Shown: piece by piece, positions 1 through 9,568 of the stretch
Numbering within the stretch: the first letter of the stretch is position 1
How the letters are laid out: each line of letters starts with the position of its first letter
NCBI RefSeq assembly: GCF_038900055.1
Contig: NZ_JBBMQM010000001.1
Coordinates: forward strand, 3,162,001 to 3,226,000
Direction: 5' to 3'
Length of the DNA: 64,000 bases
DNA from: Henriciella sp. AS95
GTDB taxonomy: Bacteria; Pseudomonadota; Alphaproteobacteria; Caulobacterales; Hyphomonadaceae
Position numbers and translations under genes: made by a program
Notes under the pieces: generated by a model
What the model was told of the DNA's origin: nothing
What the model saw: the letters and a program-made list of their open reading frames with translations, nothing else
The model's database searches: none

Positions 1-1339
1 GTATCTCACGATCCTCCCTATGTGCTTGCCGTGTCAGCGGATAGTTGCGGCACAGAAACGCGCAGAGGGCGAAGACGAGGATCGGCGCAACCGTGAAGAC
101 CATGATCAGCCCGATCCGGTGGCTCGGGTCGCCCGGCTCTTCGGGATTGAATCCGATCAAGGCCAGAAGCAGGAAACTTATCCCGATCGCCAGCGCCTGG
201 CCGATCTTGTAGGCCGTGCTCATGAAAGCGAAATAGAAGCCGGCCTTGTTGACGCCTGAGCGTACATCCTCGCGATCCACCTGATCGGCCATCATCGACC
301 GCAGAAGGGCCTGGGGCGCGCCGAAGCCGATGCCCATGACAGCAATCATGGCAACAAACAGCCAGGTCGGCCCAAATAACAGCACCGGAATGATCATGAT
401 ATTGCCGGTCAGCGAGTAGAGACACGCAATCATCAGCGCAGTGTGCTTTTCCAGGCGCTTGCTGAACCACAGCCAGAGCGGGATGCCGATTATCGACGCC
501 ACGAAGAAGACAAGCAGGACGGTGCTCGCACCGCTTTCAAATCCAGCGATACCCCTCGCGACGAAGAGGAAGGTTGCAGCGGTAACGCCAACGCCGACAC
601 CGGTCGCGATCTCGATCAGGAGGACACGCCACAGCGTCGAATTCTTCAGGCTCGCCGCGATCTCTTTGAGGCTCATCTCCTGGCGCTCGACCTTGACTGG
701 CGAGATCGTCTTGTCAGGGACAAACACGAAAGCCAGCACGACAGCGGCCGGGAGGGCAAGGATCAGGAACCAGCCCATAACCGAAACTTCGGTATAGGCA
801 TCGACCTCAAATCGCATACCGACGAGCGCTGGCAGGGCCAGGATGAAAATCGTCCCGCACGCATTGACGATTTCGCGGGCTCCGAACAGGCGCGAGCGGT
901 CGTCATAGCCCGGCGCCAGGTCAGCGCCCCAGGCCTGGTGGGCTGTCTGCAGGAAGGTCCAGCCGGTGTAGATGATGAGCAGCTGCAGGAGCAGGAAACC
1001 CGCACTCGCCTGGCCGCCCCGTTCCGGCATAAACAGGAAGAAGGCGGTGATGCACATCATCGGAATACTGACGGCGATCCACGCCTTTCGCCGGCCATGG
1101 CGCCACTGATACCGGTCGACGACAATGCCGACGATCGGGTCCGAGATGACGTCCCAGACGCGGGCGATCATGAAGACGATGCCCACCGCCGCCAGACCAA
1201 GTCCCGCCTGACTCGCATAAAGCGGCGGCAAGTAGGTCGTCACTGGCAAGCCGACGGCCACGATCGGGAAGGTCAGACTGCAATAGGCGAGCAGCCGAAA
1301 GAGCGGCAGGCGGTGATTTGGGTCTTTTGGCGGGTTCAT
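1..1339 (-). CDS. MFS transporter, sugar/cation symporter (GPH/MelB-like), partial
   Basis: Reading the minus strand from an ATG at 1339 gives an open frame to the window edge (about 446 codons, stop not reached). It has a short polar N-terminus (MNPPKDPNHRLPLFRL) followed by repeated hydrophobic helices typical of an inner-membrane MFS carrier. The segment after the second helix (VWDVISDPIVG, then a DRYQWRHGRRKAW-type loop) is the signature of the MFS_2/GPH family, which couples glycoside or carboxylate uptake to cations. It starts 22 bp after the class II aldolase-like gene and is probably the last visible gene of the AtuA-type operon, so it may import that pathway's substrate. Family assignment is good; the substrate is unknown. 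Confidence 0.85.
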   Translation of the reverse strand, partial: MNPPKDPNHRLPLFRLLAYCSLTFPIVAVGLPVTTYLPPLYASQAGLGLAAVGIVFMIARVWDVISDPIVGIVVDRYQWRHGRRKAWIAVSIPMMCITAFFLFMPERGGQASAGFLLLQLLIIYTGWTFLQTAHQAWGADLAPGYDDRSRLFGAREIVNACGTIFILALPALVGMRFEVDAYTEVSVMGWFLILALPAAVVLAFVFVPDKTISPVKVERQEMSLKEIAASLKNSTLWRVLLIEIATGVGVGVTAATFLFVARGIAGFESGASTVLLVFFVASIIGIPLWLWFSKRLEKHTALMIACLYSLTGNIMIIPVLLFGPTWLFVAMIAVMGIGFGAPQALLRSMMADQVDREDVRSGVNKAGFYFAFMSTAYKIGQALAIGISFLLLALIGFNPEEPGDPSHRIGLIMVFTVAPILVFALCAFLCRNYPLTRQAHREDREI

Positions 1340-1361
1340 GTGATGCGTCTCGGTTCAGACC

Positions 1362-2120
1362 TTAGCGGTCGAAGCCGGGATTCTCCCGCTTCAGCCGACG
1401 CAGAAGAGCAGGCCAGACCAGCATGTCAGCGGCCTTCGACATGCTGCGAGACTGTTGCTCCACGACGGTCTGGACCTCGCCCTGCGGCGTCACAAGCTTG
1501 TCACTGCCCTGCGCAGCGATCTGGATCGAGCATGAGCGTTCGAGAAAGTACATGAAGGTAAAGGCAGACCCAACCGTATCGCCCACAGCCATCGTGCCGT
1601 GATTGCGCAGGATCATGACATTGCTGTCGCCAAGGTCGGCCACGAGACGCGGGCGCTCGTCATGGTCGAGCGCGACACCTTCATAGTCATGATAGGCAAG
1701 CTGGCCGTTCAACAACATGGCCGTCTGATTGGTTGGCAGCAGGCCTTCTTCCTGACAGGAGACGGCTACCCCGTCGACCGTGTGCAGATGCAGGACGCAA
1801 TTGGCATCCTCGCGCGCGTCATGCACGGCCGAATGGATCGTGAAGCCGGCGGGATTTACGATTGCATCTGAGGCATCGACCTTCTGGCCGTCGAGATCGA
1901 CCTTGACGAGGGAAGACGCCGTGATCTCCTCAAACAGCCATCCATAGGGATTGATCAGGAAGTGATGTTCTGGCCCGGGCACCCGAGCGGAAATGTGCGT
2001 GAAGACGAGGTCATCCCATCCGAACAGGGCAACCAACCGGTAAGCGGCAGCGAGATCACAGCGGATTTTCCATTCGGCTTCCGTGCAAGATGGCAGCTGG
2101 CGTTCAGCAAGTGCAGTCAT
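1362..2120 (-). CDS. Class II aldolase/adducin family protein
   Basis: 252 residues starting at MTALAERQ; the ATG at 2120 has an AGGAGCG ribosome site, so I prefer it to an in-frame start further upstream. The fold family (fuculose-phosphate aldolase/adducin) is indicated by FTHISARVPG near the N-terminus, the metal-ligand pair in VLHLHTVDG, and the later ILRNHGTMAVG segment that carries the third histidine. Such proteins bind a divalent metal and catalyse aldol cleavage or decarboxylation of hydroxy acids; many are uncharacterised. It lies in a minus-strand run with DUF4387, an AtuA-like protein and an MFS carrier, so a role in organic-acid or terpenoid catabolism is inferred. The exact reaction is unknown. 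Confidence 0.85.
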   Translation of the reverse strand: MTALAERQLPSCTEAEWKIRCDLAAAYRLVALFGWDDLVFTHISARVPGPEHHFLINPYGWLFEEITASSLVKVDLDGQKVDASDAIVNPAGFTIHSAVHDAREDANCVLHLHTVDGVAVSCQEEGLLPTNQTAMLLNGQLAYHDYEGVALDHDERPRLVADLGDSNVMILRNHGTMAVGDTVGSAFTFMYFLERSCSIQIAAQGSDKLVTPQGEVQTVVEQQSRSMSKAADMLVWPALLRRLKRENPGFDR

Positions 2121-2172
2121 GGTGTCGCTCCTGATTTGTATTCGAGTGGCGGCGTGCAGGCGTGTGGCAGAT

Positions 2173-2523
2173 TTAGTCGAGATCGACATCCAGGAGCCGG
2201 ACATATTGCTGGCCCGAATGCATGTCGCGCTCGACCATTCCGCCCTGTGGGGTCGCTCTTGGATAAGAGATCTTGATGAGGTGGAATTCGGGAACGTCTA
2301 TCTTTTTAACCAGCGCCGCATCTGTTCCGTACAGGCGACGAAAGACTTCGGGGCCCAACGCTTGGCTGTCCTTGTATCGTTCGAAACTGTCGGCGCTTTC
2401 GAACCATATATCCATGGTCACCCAGAACGGGCCGGCCTGCTTCGATCTGATGTGCTTACAAACGTCACGTAGCTTGGTCACAGTGTTGGGCACCCTTTTC
2501 TCTCTATCCGGGACAGCGCTCAT
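2173..2523 (-). CDS. DUF4387 family protein (AtuA partner)
   Basis: A 116-residue soluble protein. The start chosen is the ATG at 2523, which overlaps the stop of the upstream AtuA-like gene in an ATGA arrangement, indicating translational coupling; a start 12 bp upstream is in frame but less likely. The sequence (AKHIRSKxAGPFWVTMDIWFES-like centre) matches the small DUF4387 proteins that commonly follow DUF1446/AtuA genes. The biochemical role of DUF4387 is not established; stable association with the AtuA-like partner is inferred from constant neighbourhood. No signal peptide or membrane helix is visible. Confidence 0.8.
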   Translation of the reverse strand: MSAVPDREKRVPNTVTKLRDVCKHIRSKQAGPFWVTMDIWFESADSFERYKDSQALGPEVFRRLYGTDAALVKKIDVPEFHLIKISYPRATPQGGMVERDMHSGQQYVRLLDVDLD

Positions 2524-3899
2524 GGATTGATCCATTCTGTCCGCACAAGCTGCAGCGGATCATCAACTTCAACCACGTGATTGAGTTTGAACTCGTAGAT
2601 CTGGCCTCGCGGAACATCGGCCGGCGTGAAGGCAAAACCATAACTTGGAAGCTCCTTCTCCATCACCGCCGGATAGTGGAAGAAGTACGGATTGCAGGCA
2701 TGCGCGATGGCGTTGGCAAGTTCCTGCGACCTCGCTGTTGCAACGAACAAAGCGCCGATCTCGCGCGGCGGCGGCGTGCCCTCCGGAACCGCAGCGCCGT
2801 CAACGGCATTCCAGCCATACATTCTGACCGAGATATTGAAATGGTCATGCTCTTCAGGCGGCATGGACTCGCGTGCCCTCGCATCGAGCGCAGCCAAGAA
2901 CCGATCATGGAATCCGGACACGTCAGCGAGCACATCTGGATCCTGAATGCCGACGAGCATGATGGTTTGGTACATCCCGCCCCCAGCGCCTTCGAGCTTC
3001 ATCGTATAGGGCCGCTTCACCCATTGTGCGCCGTTGACCCGGACCGCGCGATCGCCGGGCAGCTGCTCATACGTCGCCCCCGTCACATCGAGCTGACCAC
3101 CCGGCTCTGTCAGGATGTAAGGATTGGTGTTCTCGTAAAGCATGTGAGCGCCAACGCTTTGCGGCGTACAGAGATTGTCCTGCGCAAGCGGCTCAACCTC
3201 GAAACCTTTGTGACCGACTGTGAGAAGCACGCCGGCTCCATCCCGCTTGTCGGCGCATTGGGCGCCGCATTCGCCAATCTTGCCGGCATGCCATGACGGG
3301 CCCCATCCTGCTCCCTTCCATATGGGAAAACTGGCCAGGACGGCGGGGTCCGTGGACCGGCCGCCCAGAATCACATCCGCCCCGGCTTCAAGCGCAGCGA
3401 TATACGGCTCGACGCCCATCAGCGCGACGATATGGTCGCATTGATCCACCGCTTCATCTTCGAGCGGCCCGAGCGGCGGCAGCGGCTTGATCCGGCCATC
3501 GGCGTTGAATGATTTGATGTCCCGTCCGGTTTGCTCGCTGTACAGCAAGGCAATCTTGGGCGAGAGACCGAGTTCTTCGACCACTTCCAGAAGAATGTCC
3601 CGGGTCCAGTCGACATTGAGATCACCGCCGGCCTGCCCCGAGGTCCCGATAATGACAGGAATTCCTGCTTTCTCATGAGCCTTCATCAGGATCGTCAGAT
3701 CCCGCTTGACCGCGCCCCGGCTATTCTTCGACTTGCCAGTGGCAAGATAGGCTGCACCGCTGTCGGTGGAGCCTGCATCGGACGCAATTGCCTGCGCGCC
3801 CTGGGCCAGGCCATAGTCGACTTCCTCTTCACGAACACCGGCGCCGAGGGAGCCGCATGGAACAAGGATTTTTACGGGGAGTATCTGATTGTCAGTCAT
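2520..3899 (-). CDS. AtuA-like acyclic terpene utilisation family protein (DUF1446)
   Basis: 459 residues. The N-terminus KILVPCGSLGAGV, then IASDAGSTDSGAAYL and VEPYIAALEAGADVILGGRSTDPAV, are characteristic of DUF1446/AtuA proteins. AtuA is named from the acyclic terpene (citronellol/geraniol) utilisation cluster of Pseudomonas, but the family is widespread and its reaction is unresolved, so the name does not prove terpene catabolism here. Neighbours are DUF4387 (4-bp overlap), a class II aldolase-like protein and an MFS carrier, with a TonB receptor gene just upstream on the same strand. The ATG at 3899 has no strong ribosome site. Confidence 0.82.
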   Translation of the reverse strand: MTDNQILPVKILVPCGSLGAGVREEEVDYGLAQGAQAIASDAGSTDSGAAYLATGKSKNSRGAVKRDLTILMKAHEKAGIPVIIGTSGQAGGDLNVDWTRDILLEVVEELGLSPKIALLYSEQTGRDIKSFNADGRIKPLPPLGPLEDEAVDQCDHIVALMGVEPYIAALEAGADVILGGRSTDPAVLASFPIWKGAGWGPSWHAGKIGECGAQCADKRDGAGVLLTVGHKGFEVEPLAQDNLCTPQSVGAHMLYENTNPYILTEPGGQLDVTGATYEQLPGDRAVRVNGAQWVKRPYTMKLEGAGGGMYQTIMLVGIQDPDVLADVSGFHDRFLAALDARARESMPPEEHDHFNISVRMYGWNAVDGAAVPEGTPPPREIGALFVATARSQELANAIAHACNPYFFHYPAVMEKELPSYGFAFTPADVPRGQIYEFKLNHVVEVDDPLQLVRTEWINP

Positions 3900-3929
3900 T
3901 ATCGGTGCTGGATGTCCATGAGTGGATGA

Positions 3930-3950
3930 AGCGCCCGGCCTTCGGGCGCT
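3930..3950 (-). terminator. GC-rich hairpin downstream of the TonB receptor
   Basis: An 8-bp perfect stem (AGCGCCCG / CGGGCGCT) with a 5-nt loop lies 12 bp after the receptor stop codon and 31 bp before the AtuA-like start. It lacks a clear U-tract, so it may attenuate rather than fully terminate. Confidence 0.45.
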
Positions 3951-3961
3951 CCATTATGATT

Positions 3962-6168
3962 TCAATAGTTCCAGGATAGGGTGACGCCGTAGGTTCTCGG
4001 TGGGCTGAACGCCCCGAAATTGGCGCCAAGGAATACTGCCTGGAAGGTGCGTGTACGCTCATCCGTGAGGTTCTTGCCCCAAAGCGACAGTTCCAGCCCG
4101 TTGCCGAAATTTCCCAGAATTGCGCGCGCATCGACGAAATGTGTCGGATCTCGCACTTCCGGAGGCTGGTTGCTGTTGTCGTCGAATATCTCGCTGGCAT
4201 ACCGGTAATCCGCCGCCAGCGTCAGATCGACCCCATTGGCGAATGTGTACACATAGGATGGCGAGATCGTGAGCTTGTGTTCGGGTGTCCGAGAAATCCT
4301 GTTGCCCGAATAGTCGACACCGCCCTCTACGAACTCATCGAAGGTCGCATCCGTATAGGCGTAGGCCACGGCCAGATTGAAACCGTCGGCCGGCGAGACG
4401 GCCAGCTGGGTTTCATAGCCCTTGATGGTCGCTGCGCCTGCATTGTCCGTGACATTGATACCGTTGATGGTCTGGACCGTCTGAAGGTCGGTATAGTCGA
4501 GATAGAACAGCGTATTGTTCCAGATCATCGCCCCGTCAAACAGCGTGCTCTTCTGACCGATCTCATACTGGATCGCCGACTCCGGCTCGAATGGCACAAC
4601 GGCCTCAGGAGCCGTGGCTGGCTGGTCCTGGAAGCCGCCGCTCTTATAGCCGCGGGAGATACTGGCATACAGCATATCATCAGGTGTGGCCTGAAATTCG
4701 AGACCGGCGCGATAGGTCCAGTCGTCGAAATCGGCCGAAGCGCTCGCCTCAAATATGTCGTCAGAACGAAGAGGCGCATCGCTATCGAGGTTCCCCACGG
4801 TGTAAGACTTCTCGTCCTTGGAATAACGCAGACCGCCGAAGATATTCCAGCGATCGCCGACCGGAACGGAGACGTCACCGAAGACAGCATAACTGTCGAG
4901 CTCCGCACGCTGATCGAAGACTTCTGTCAACGGGATCGGGGCGACGAGCGCAGAATCGAGCGTGAAGACGTCGAGCCGGTCAACTTCATGGGCATACCGG
5001 TAAAGCCCGACAACCCAATCAATATTGCCCGAAGGGAGGGAGGAAAGCCGCAATTCCTGACTGGAAAGTTCTGATTGCTCCCCGCTTACGTCCGGAGAGT
5101 CGCTGCTGATGTCGACACCGTTGAAACCGGGTGATGTCGGGTCCGGGTTGCCTCCATCAAAGTCGTAATTGAACCCGTAATCGAGGTCGCGATAGGAGGC
5201 GAGAAAGGTCAGTGTACCAAAGCTGAAGTCATTCGCGATCTCACCGCGTAGGCCATAGGTATCACGATCCTGAAAGCCGACCCGGGAACCATAAGTCACG
5301 TCCGGGTCGAAGTTTTGGCTATAGAAGTTCGAGAGCGGATCAGACGCATCGAGCTCGAGCACGTGATTGGCTGGGCCGGATGCGCGGTCTCTCGTGCCAT
5401 CCAGTGTCAGATGCACACGCATCGTTTCGGTTGGCTCGGTATAGAACTGCACCCGCCCACTCAGCGTGTCCTGATCCTCAACGTCCTCGTTCAGAAATCG
5501 GTTTTCGACATAGCCGTCATGACTGCGATAGGACCCGCTGACACGGACAGCGCTCGACCCGTTGGCGAATGGCAGATTGATGAAACCTGCGCCGTCGAGC
5601 CGGTTGTAATTGCCATAGGTGAGGCTTGTGCCGGCATCAAAGCCTTCAAGATCGGGTCGTTTGGTGATGACATTGATTGCACCGCCTACAACGTTGCGGC
5701 CAAACAGCGTGCCTTGCGGGCCTTTGAGCACCTCGATCCGCTCCAGATCAAAAGCGTCGAAGGCGACCATGGCAGGCCGACCGAGATAAACTTCATCAAG
5801 GAAAACAGCCGAGCTGGGGTCACCTGCAGCCCCGCGATCAGATGAACCGATCCCTCGAATGAACAGGCGGGCCTGCGTGGCCGGAAATGCGTCGAAGCTG
5901 AGACCCGGCGTGCGGCTCACAATGTCGTCGATCTGCTGGATGCGCGCATTCTCAATCTCTTCTGCGCCAAAGGCTGTCACCGTCACCGGTACATCCTGGA
6001 GGCTTTCAGCCCGGCGCTGCGCCGTGATGGTGACAACGCCCAGACGCGATCGGCATCTTCTGTATCTTGCGGGTCAGCTGCCTGTTGCGCCTGCGCCGGC
6101 ATCGCCAGAGCTGCGCCCACGGCAAAAGAACACACCCCGGCCATAAGGCTCGTCGTTAGGGTCTTCAT
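3962..6168 (-). pseudogene. TonB-dependent receptor, disrupted by a frameshift
   Basis: An outer-membrane receptor split over two frames. The first part starts at ATG 6168 behind a GGAGGAG ribosome site and encodes a clean signal peptide (MKTLTTSLMAGVCSFAVGAA...AQAQ). The frame then drifts around 6039-6052. One frame over, the expected plug start GVVTITAQRRAESLQDVP resumes and continues through plug and beta-barrel to an aromatic C-terminus (TLSWNY). One missing base near the GATCGCGTCTGGG stretch would explain it. The intact 41-kb paralogue reads LARLGVVTVSARRRDE at the same place. It may be a true pseudogene, a phase-variable gene or a sequencing error. As written, the distal part has no exported start. 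Confidence 0.85.
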
Positions 6169-6351
6169 GTCTACTCCTCCCAGTCCGTTTTTCGTCCGGT
6201 GTGTCGTCCACCGATGCGCGAGCCTAAGACCAGGAAGGCGAAAACCGCGTGGCAAGAATTTTACATTTTTGGATAAAGTGTGCTGGAGGGGGATTGAGCC
6301 GTCAGAGTTGCCAGTCCAAGGGGGTTTGAGGCAGATTGGCGGACGGAGACC

Positions 6352-7059
6352 ATGATGCACATCGCCGGACGCCTAAACTGGATTGAAGAACTGCCGCAAG
6401 ACGCGCAGACGGCCATACGTCAGCGTTTCGTGTATCGGAATTTGAGTGCGGGCGACGTGATCGGCGAAGCCGGCCAGCCTTCCGAAGGCATGTATCAGGT
6501 TCAGTCCGGCTATATCAAAATGCTCGCCGATCAGCCCGACGGGGAGCGCGCCCTGCTTCTCATCTATATGCGCGGCAATTGTTTCGGTGAATCCACAGTG
6601 ATCGCGCAGCGACCTCATCATCACACGACGGTGGCAGCCAGCGCGGCCCGCATCGCCTTTCTCAACCATGCGGACTTTCACGATCTCTACTGCCAGTACC
6701 CGTCCATCCCTGAAGCGCTTTGCCGAAAGTTCGCAACGGCCCTTAGCTCGATGATCTCGTTCAGAGAAACCCAATCTCAGGCTAATGTCGGCCAGCGCGT
6801 GGCCCGCGTGCTCTACAATTTGGCGGAAGTCAGTGATGCCCAGCAGGTCGGCCAGTACCGGGAAATCGATGTGCCGTTCACCATCGCCGATCTGTCCAGC
6901 TTTCTCGGTGTCACGCGCCAGACCGTGCAGAAGGAAATCTCCGCGCTCAAGAAGCGGAACCTGATCTACAAGCTTCACGGCACCTGGACGGTCAGGGATA
7001 TGAGCCAGCTGAACAGCCTCACCTTCCAGGCCGAGCCTGTTTCCGCCACAAAGGACTGA
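6352..7059 (+). CDS. Crp/Fnr family transcriptional regulator
   Basis: 235 residues: an N-terminal cyclic-nucleotide-binding-like beta-roll (about 20-130, with GEAGQPSEGMYQVQSGYIKM), a dimer helix around 125-160, and a C-terminal winged helix (about 170-225) whose recognition helix is in LSSFLGVTRQTVQKEISALKKR. No N-terminal cysteine cluster is present, so it is not an oxygen-sensing Fnr; the ligand is unknown. It is divergent from the broken TonB receptor across a 183-bp gap and is a plausible regulator of that operon. Two adjacent ATGs (6352, 6355) could serve as start. Confidence 0.88.
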   Translation: MMHIAGRLNWIEELPQDAQTAIRQRFVYRNLSAGDVIGEAGQPSEGMYQVQSGYIKMLADQPDGERALLLIYMRGNCFGESTVIAQRPHHHTTVAASAARIAFLNHADFHDLYCQYPSIPEALCRKFATALSSMISFRETQSQANVGQRVARVLYNLAEVSDAQQVGQYREIDVPFTIADLSSFLGVTRQTVQKEISALKKRNLIYKLHGTWTVRDMSQLNSLTFQAEPVSATKD

Positions 7060-7074
7060 CGCCCTCCAGCGCTC

Positions 7075-7965
7075 TCACACCGAGGGATATGCGTTCAACG
7101 CCTTGGTCCATAGCGCTTCGGCGGCCGGGGACTGGCGGGCGCGCGGACGCCAGAGCCGAATCTCGATCGGAACGTCCTGTTCCGGAATCGGCGCCCTCAG
7201 CAGGGTCCCGGTTTCAATATCTTCTGTGACCAGGCTAAGCGCCGTCCAGGCCACCCCGCGTCCGCTGCGGGCCATGGCCGTGAGCACGCTTGCGAGATGA
7301 GAAGTGAAGACCGGACTCGCCGGTGGCTCATTCCCCGATTTCGCCCAGGCGGCAGCCAGGATCCGCCCCATCCCGGATTCAGGAGCAAATGCCAGCTGCG
7401 GCGGAGCGGACTGGCTAATGCTGTCGGCAAGGCGCGGCGCGATGACAGGAAGAAGGACATCCTCGCCCAGGACAACCGAGCGGAAATCCTTTCCGAACCG
7501 GGTCGCCGCAGCCTCATGGTGATGGCACAGCAGAAACTGCGCGCTTCCTTCCACCATGAGTCTTTCACAAGCGACCATATGATCCGCCGTCAGCTCGACC
7601 GTGACGCTGGTGGGCTCGTCCTTCTCCAACTGGCGCAACCATGCCGGAAAGAATGTCAGCGAGAGCGCATGGGTCGAGGCGAATCTGAGCGTCTCGGCTG
7701 ACGCCTTCCCGATGCCGCGCGCTTCCTCCCGGCCAAGCTGCAGGCGGCGAAGGGTCTGCTCGGCAACCGCCTTGAAGGCCTCTCCGGCAGGCGTGAGCTT
7801 CATCGTATGCGTTGTCCGGTCGATAAGCTGCGCACCGACCCAGTCCTCCAGCGAGCGGATGCGCCGGCTGAATGTCGGCTGCGTGACCGCTCGCTGTTCG
7901 GCGGCGCGCGCAAACCCGCCTTCTTCAATCAGCGCCAGAAAGTCATCCAGCCATTCAGTATTCAT
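7075..7965 (-). CDS. LysR family transcriptional regulator (HypT/YjiE-like)
   Basis: 296 residues with an N-terminal helix-turn-helix (about 3-60; FARAAEQRAVTQPTFSRRIRSLEDWVGAQL) and a LysR substrate-binding domain (about 90-290). The RRIRSLEDWVGA wording resembles the hypochlorite-responsive HypT/YjiE branch, though methionine-based sensing cannot be inferred. It ends 15 bp from the convergent Crp/Fnr gene and is divergent from the formylglycine-enzyme gene across 309 bp, so that gene is its most likely target. GAGGG lies upstream of the ATG. Confidence 0.88.
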   Translation of the reverse strand: MNTEWLDDFLALIEEGGFARAAEQRAVTQPTFSRRIRSLEDWVGAQLIDRTTHTMKLTPAGEAFKAVAEQTLRRLQLGREEARGIGKASAETLRFASTHALSLTFFPAWLRQLEKDEPTSVTVELTADHMVACERLMVEGSAQFLLCHHHEAAATRFGKDFRSVVLGEDVLLPVIAPRLADSISQSAPPQLAFAPESGMGRILAAAWAKSGNEPPASPVFTSHLASVLTAMARSGRGVAWTALSLVTEDIETGTLLRAPIPEQDVPIEIRLWRPRARQSPAAEALWTKALNAYPSV

Positions 7966-8274
7966 GTCGGTGGACCCTCAAATGCTCCAGGCTGGCAGAA
8001 CGCCACGATGTATTGCATACGCGCCGAGCGCGCAAAGCTCGCCGTCCAGTTTGATTGAGACGCTGGCATCCTACTGACTGATTGATGTCATGAATGGAAG
8101 ACGCTCCTGCCCCTGATCCCGAACGACATATTCGTTGCTTCAAAAGCTCCATAGGTTAGCAGCAATCGAAAGTGCTGTGACTCGTTGCCAAAGCGGATTT
8201 TTCCCTGAACTGCCCACAAAACCGAAAAATCTCGGGGTGGACAGCGCGTCGAGCGAACCGGAGTATCTGCAGAT
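7966..8274. other. Intergenic region between divergent LysR and FGE-like genes
   Basis: 309 bp without a supported gene. It must hold both divergent promoters and probably a LysR binding site, but I could not single out a convincing T-N11-A box or hairpin. Confidence 0.4.
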
Positions 8275-9321
8275 ATGAGTAAATGCTTTGGTCTCCGAGA
8301 TGGTGGCAGGTTCGTCTGCAGGTTTTTCCAGTCCGCAATGCTCGTCCTGGGATTGGGCGCGCCTGTCATCGCCAACGCCGAGACACCTGCAGCCTGCGTT
8401 GAGGCGCTGCCGCCAGTCTGGGTGGAGGGCGGTCGCTTCACACTGGGAAGTAATGAAACCTACCGCGAAGAGGCGGCTGCCAATGAGGTGGATGTATCAG
8501 GCTTCTGGATGGACCCGACAGAAGTCACCGTGGGTGATTTCGATAAATTCGTGAAAGCGACTGGCTACGTCACAATCGGCGAGCGCGGTCTCGACGAAGA
8601 TGACGTCGACGCCGAAATCCTGAAAGCCTACCCGCAATATCGCGAATTGATGGTGCCAGGTGGCGCCGTATTCAAACCGAATGCGCGAAGCTCCCTGCGC
8701 AACGCAAACTGGTGGGCGTTCGTGCCGGATGCCAATTGGCGCTACCCCGAAGGCCCGGATGAAGTCGCAGCGGAGCCTTCTCACCCGGTCACCCAGATTG
8801 CTTATGAAGACGCCGCTCAGTACGCCGCTTGGGTGGGGGGCCGACTGCCAAGCGAGGCGGAGTGGGAATACGCAGCCCTCGCTGGTCAGTCCAACGAAGA
8901 ATTCGGGTCTGCGCCGCCTTCCGAAGCGAACACGTGGCAAGGGATTTTCCCGGTCATCAACACGGCCGATGATGGGTTTGCCGAGGTCGCTCCGGTCGGG
9001 TGTTTTGCGCCAAATCAGAATGGGCTCTACGATATGCTGGGCAATGTCTGGGAATGGACGGCCGATCCATATGCCCCTGGCCACGCCACTCATCGCCCAG
9101 ATGCACCGTCCTCGGCGGAAAAGGAAAGCAGCGTCTCCACCCCCGACGAACCGCCGGCCAGGGTGATCAAGGGCGGCAGCTTCCTCTGCGCTGCCAATTA
9201 CTGCCGACGCTATCGCCCCGCTGCGCGACAACCCCAGGAAACCGGTCTCGGCACGAACCATATCGGTTTCAGAGTCGTGTACGACCGCCCTCCCCCAGCA
9301 GAATCACAATCTAAGCAATGA
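8275..9321 (+). CDS. Exported formylglycine-generating enzyme-like protein (SUMF1/FGE family)
   Basis: 348 residues with a signal peptide (hydrophobic core about 21-34, cleavage after VIANA at 35) followed by one FGE-sulfatase domain (about 45-335). Family landmarks are GGRFTLGS, WVGGRLPSEAEWEYAA, DMLGNVWEWTAD and, at the end, RVIKGGSFLC-AANYC-RRYRPAAR. The last keeps both catalytic cysteines (C305 and C310), as in true formylglycine-generating enzymes that oxidise a sulfatase cysteine to formylglycine; many bacterial relatives lack them. No sulfatase is encoded in this window, so its client is elsewhere or it does another oxidation. A start at 8338 would remove part of the leader and is less likely. 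Confidence 0.85.
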   Translation: MSKCFGLRDGGRFVCRFFQSAMLVLGLGAPVIANAETPAACVEALPPVWVEGGRFTLGSNETYREEAAANEVDVSGFWMDPTEVTVGDFDKFVKATGYVTIGERGLDEDDVDAEILKAYPQYRELMVPGGAVFKPNARSSLRNANWWAFVPDANWRYPEGPDEVAAEPSHPVTQIAYEDAAQYAAWVGGRLPSEAEWEYAALAGQSNEEFGSAPPSEANTWQGIFPVINTADDGFAEVAPVGCFAPNQNGLYDMLGNVWEWTADPYAPGHATHRPDAPSSAEKESSVSTPDEPPARVIKGGSFLCAANYCRRYRPAARQPQETGLGTNHIGFRVVYDRPPPAESQSKQ

Positions 9322-9568
9322 GCAGAATTGAGCGCCGCGATAGGGCAGCGCGCGCCTCGAATTGCTGGAAACCGGTTCGCAATAGACGGACAGCAGCGCC
9401 AGCCCAACCGTTTCGAACGCCACCAAAGCCCGGCATTCGATGTGTATTAACGCAAGCCCCTGGCTGCATTGGCCCTCTGTTGCATTCAAGTGCTACACAT
9501 TTTGCGACACAAACGCAGATTGCGGAGACGACGTGCTCTGCACACCGCCCCCGAAATCGTCCTGTGAC
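9322..9568. other. Convergent intergenic gap
   Basis: 247 bp between the ends of the FGE-like gene and the second TonB receptor. No gene, clear terminator or repeat was recognised. Confidence 0.35.

Noticed and set aside
443-1555. A 370-codon plus-strand open frame
   Set aside because: Highly charged, domain-free frame opposite the MFS gene and the end of the aldolase-like gene; shadow.
4139-5074. A 311-codon plus-strand open frame
   Set aside because: Opposite strand of the TonB receptor barrel; no ribosome site or domain.
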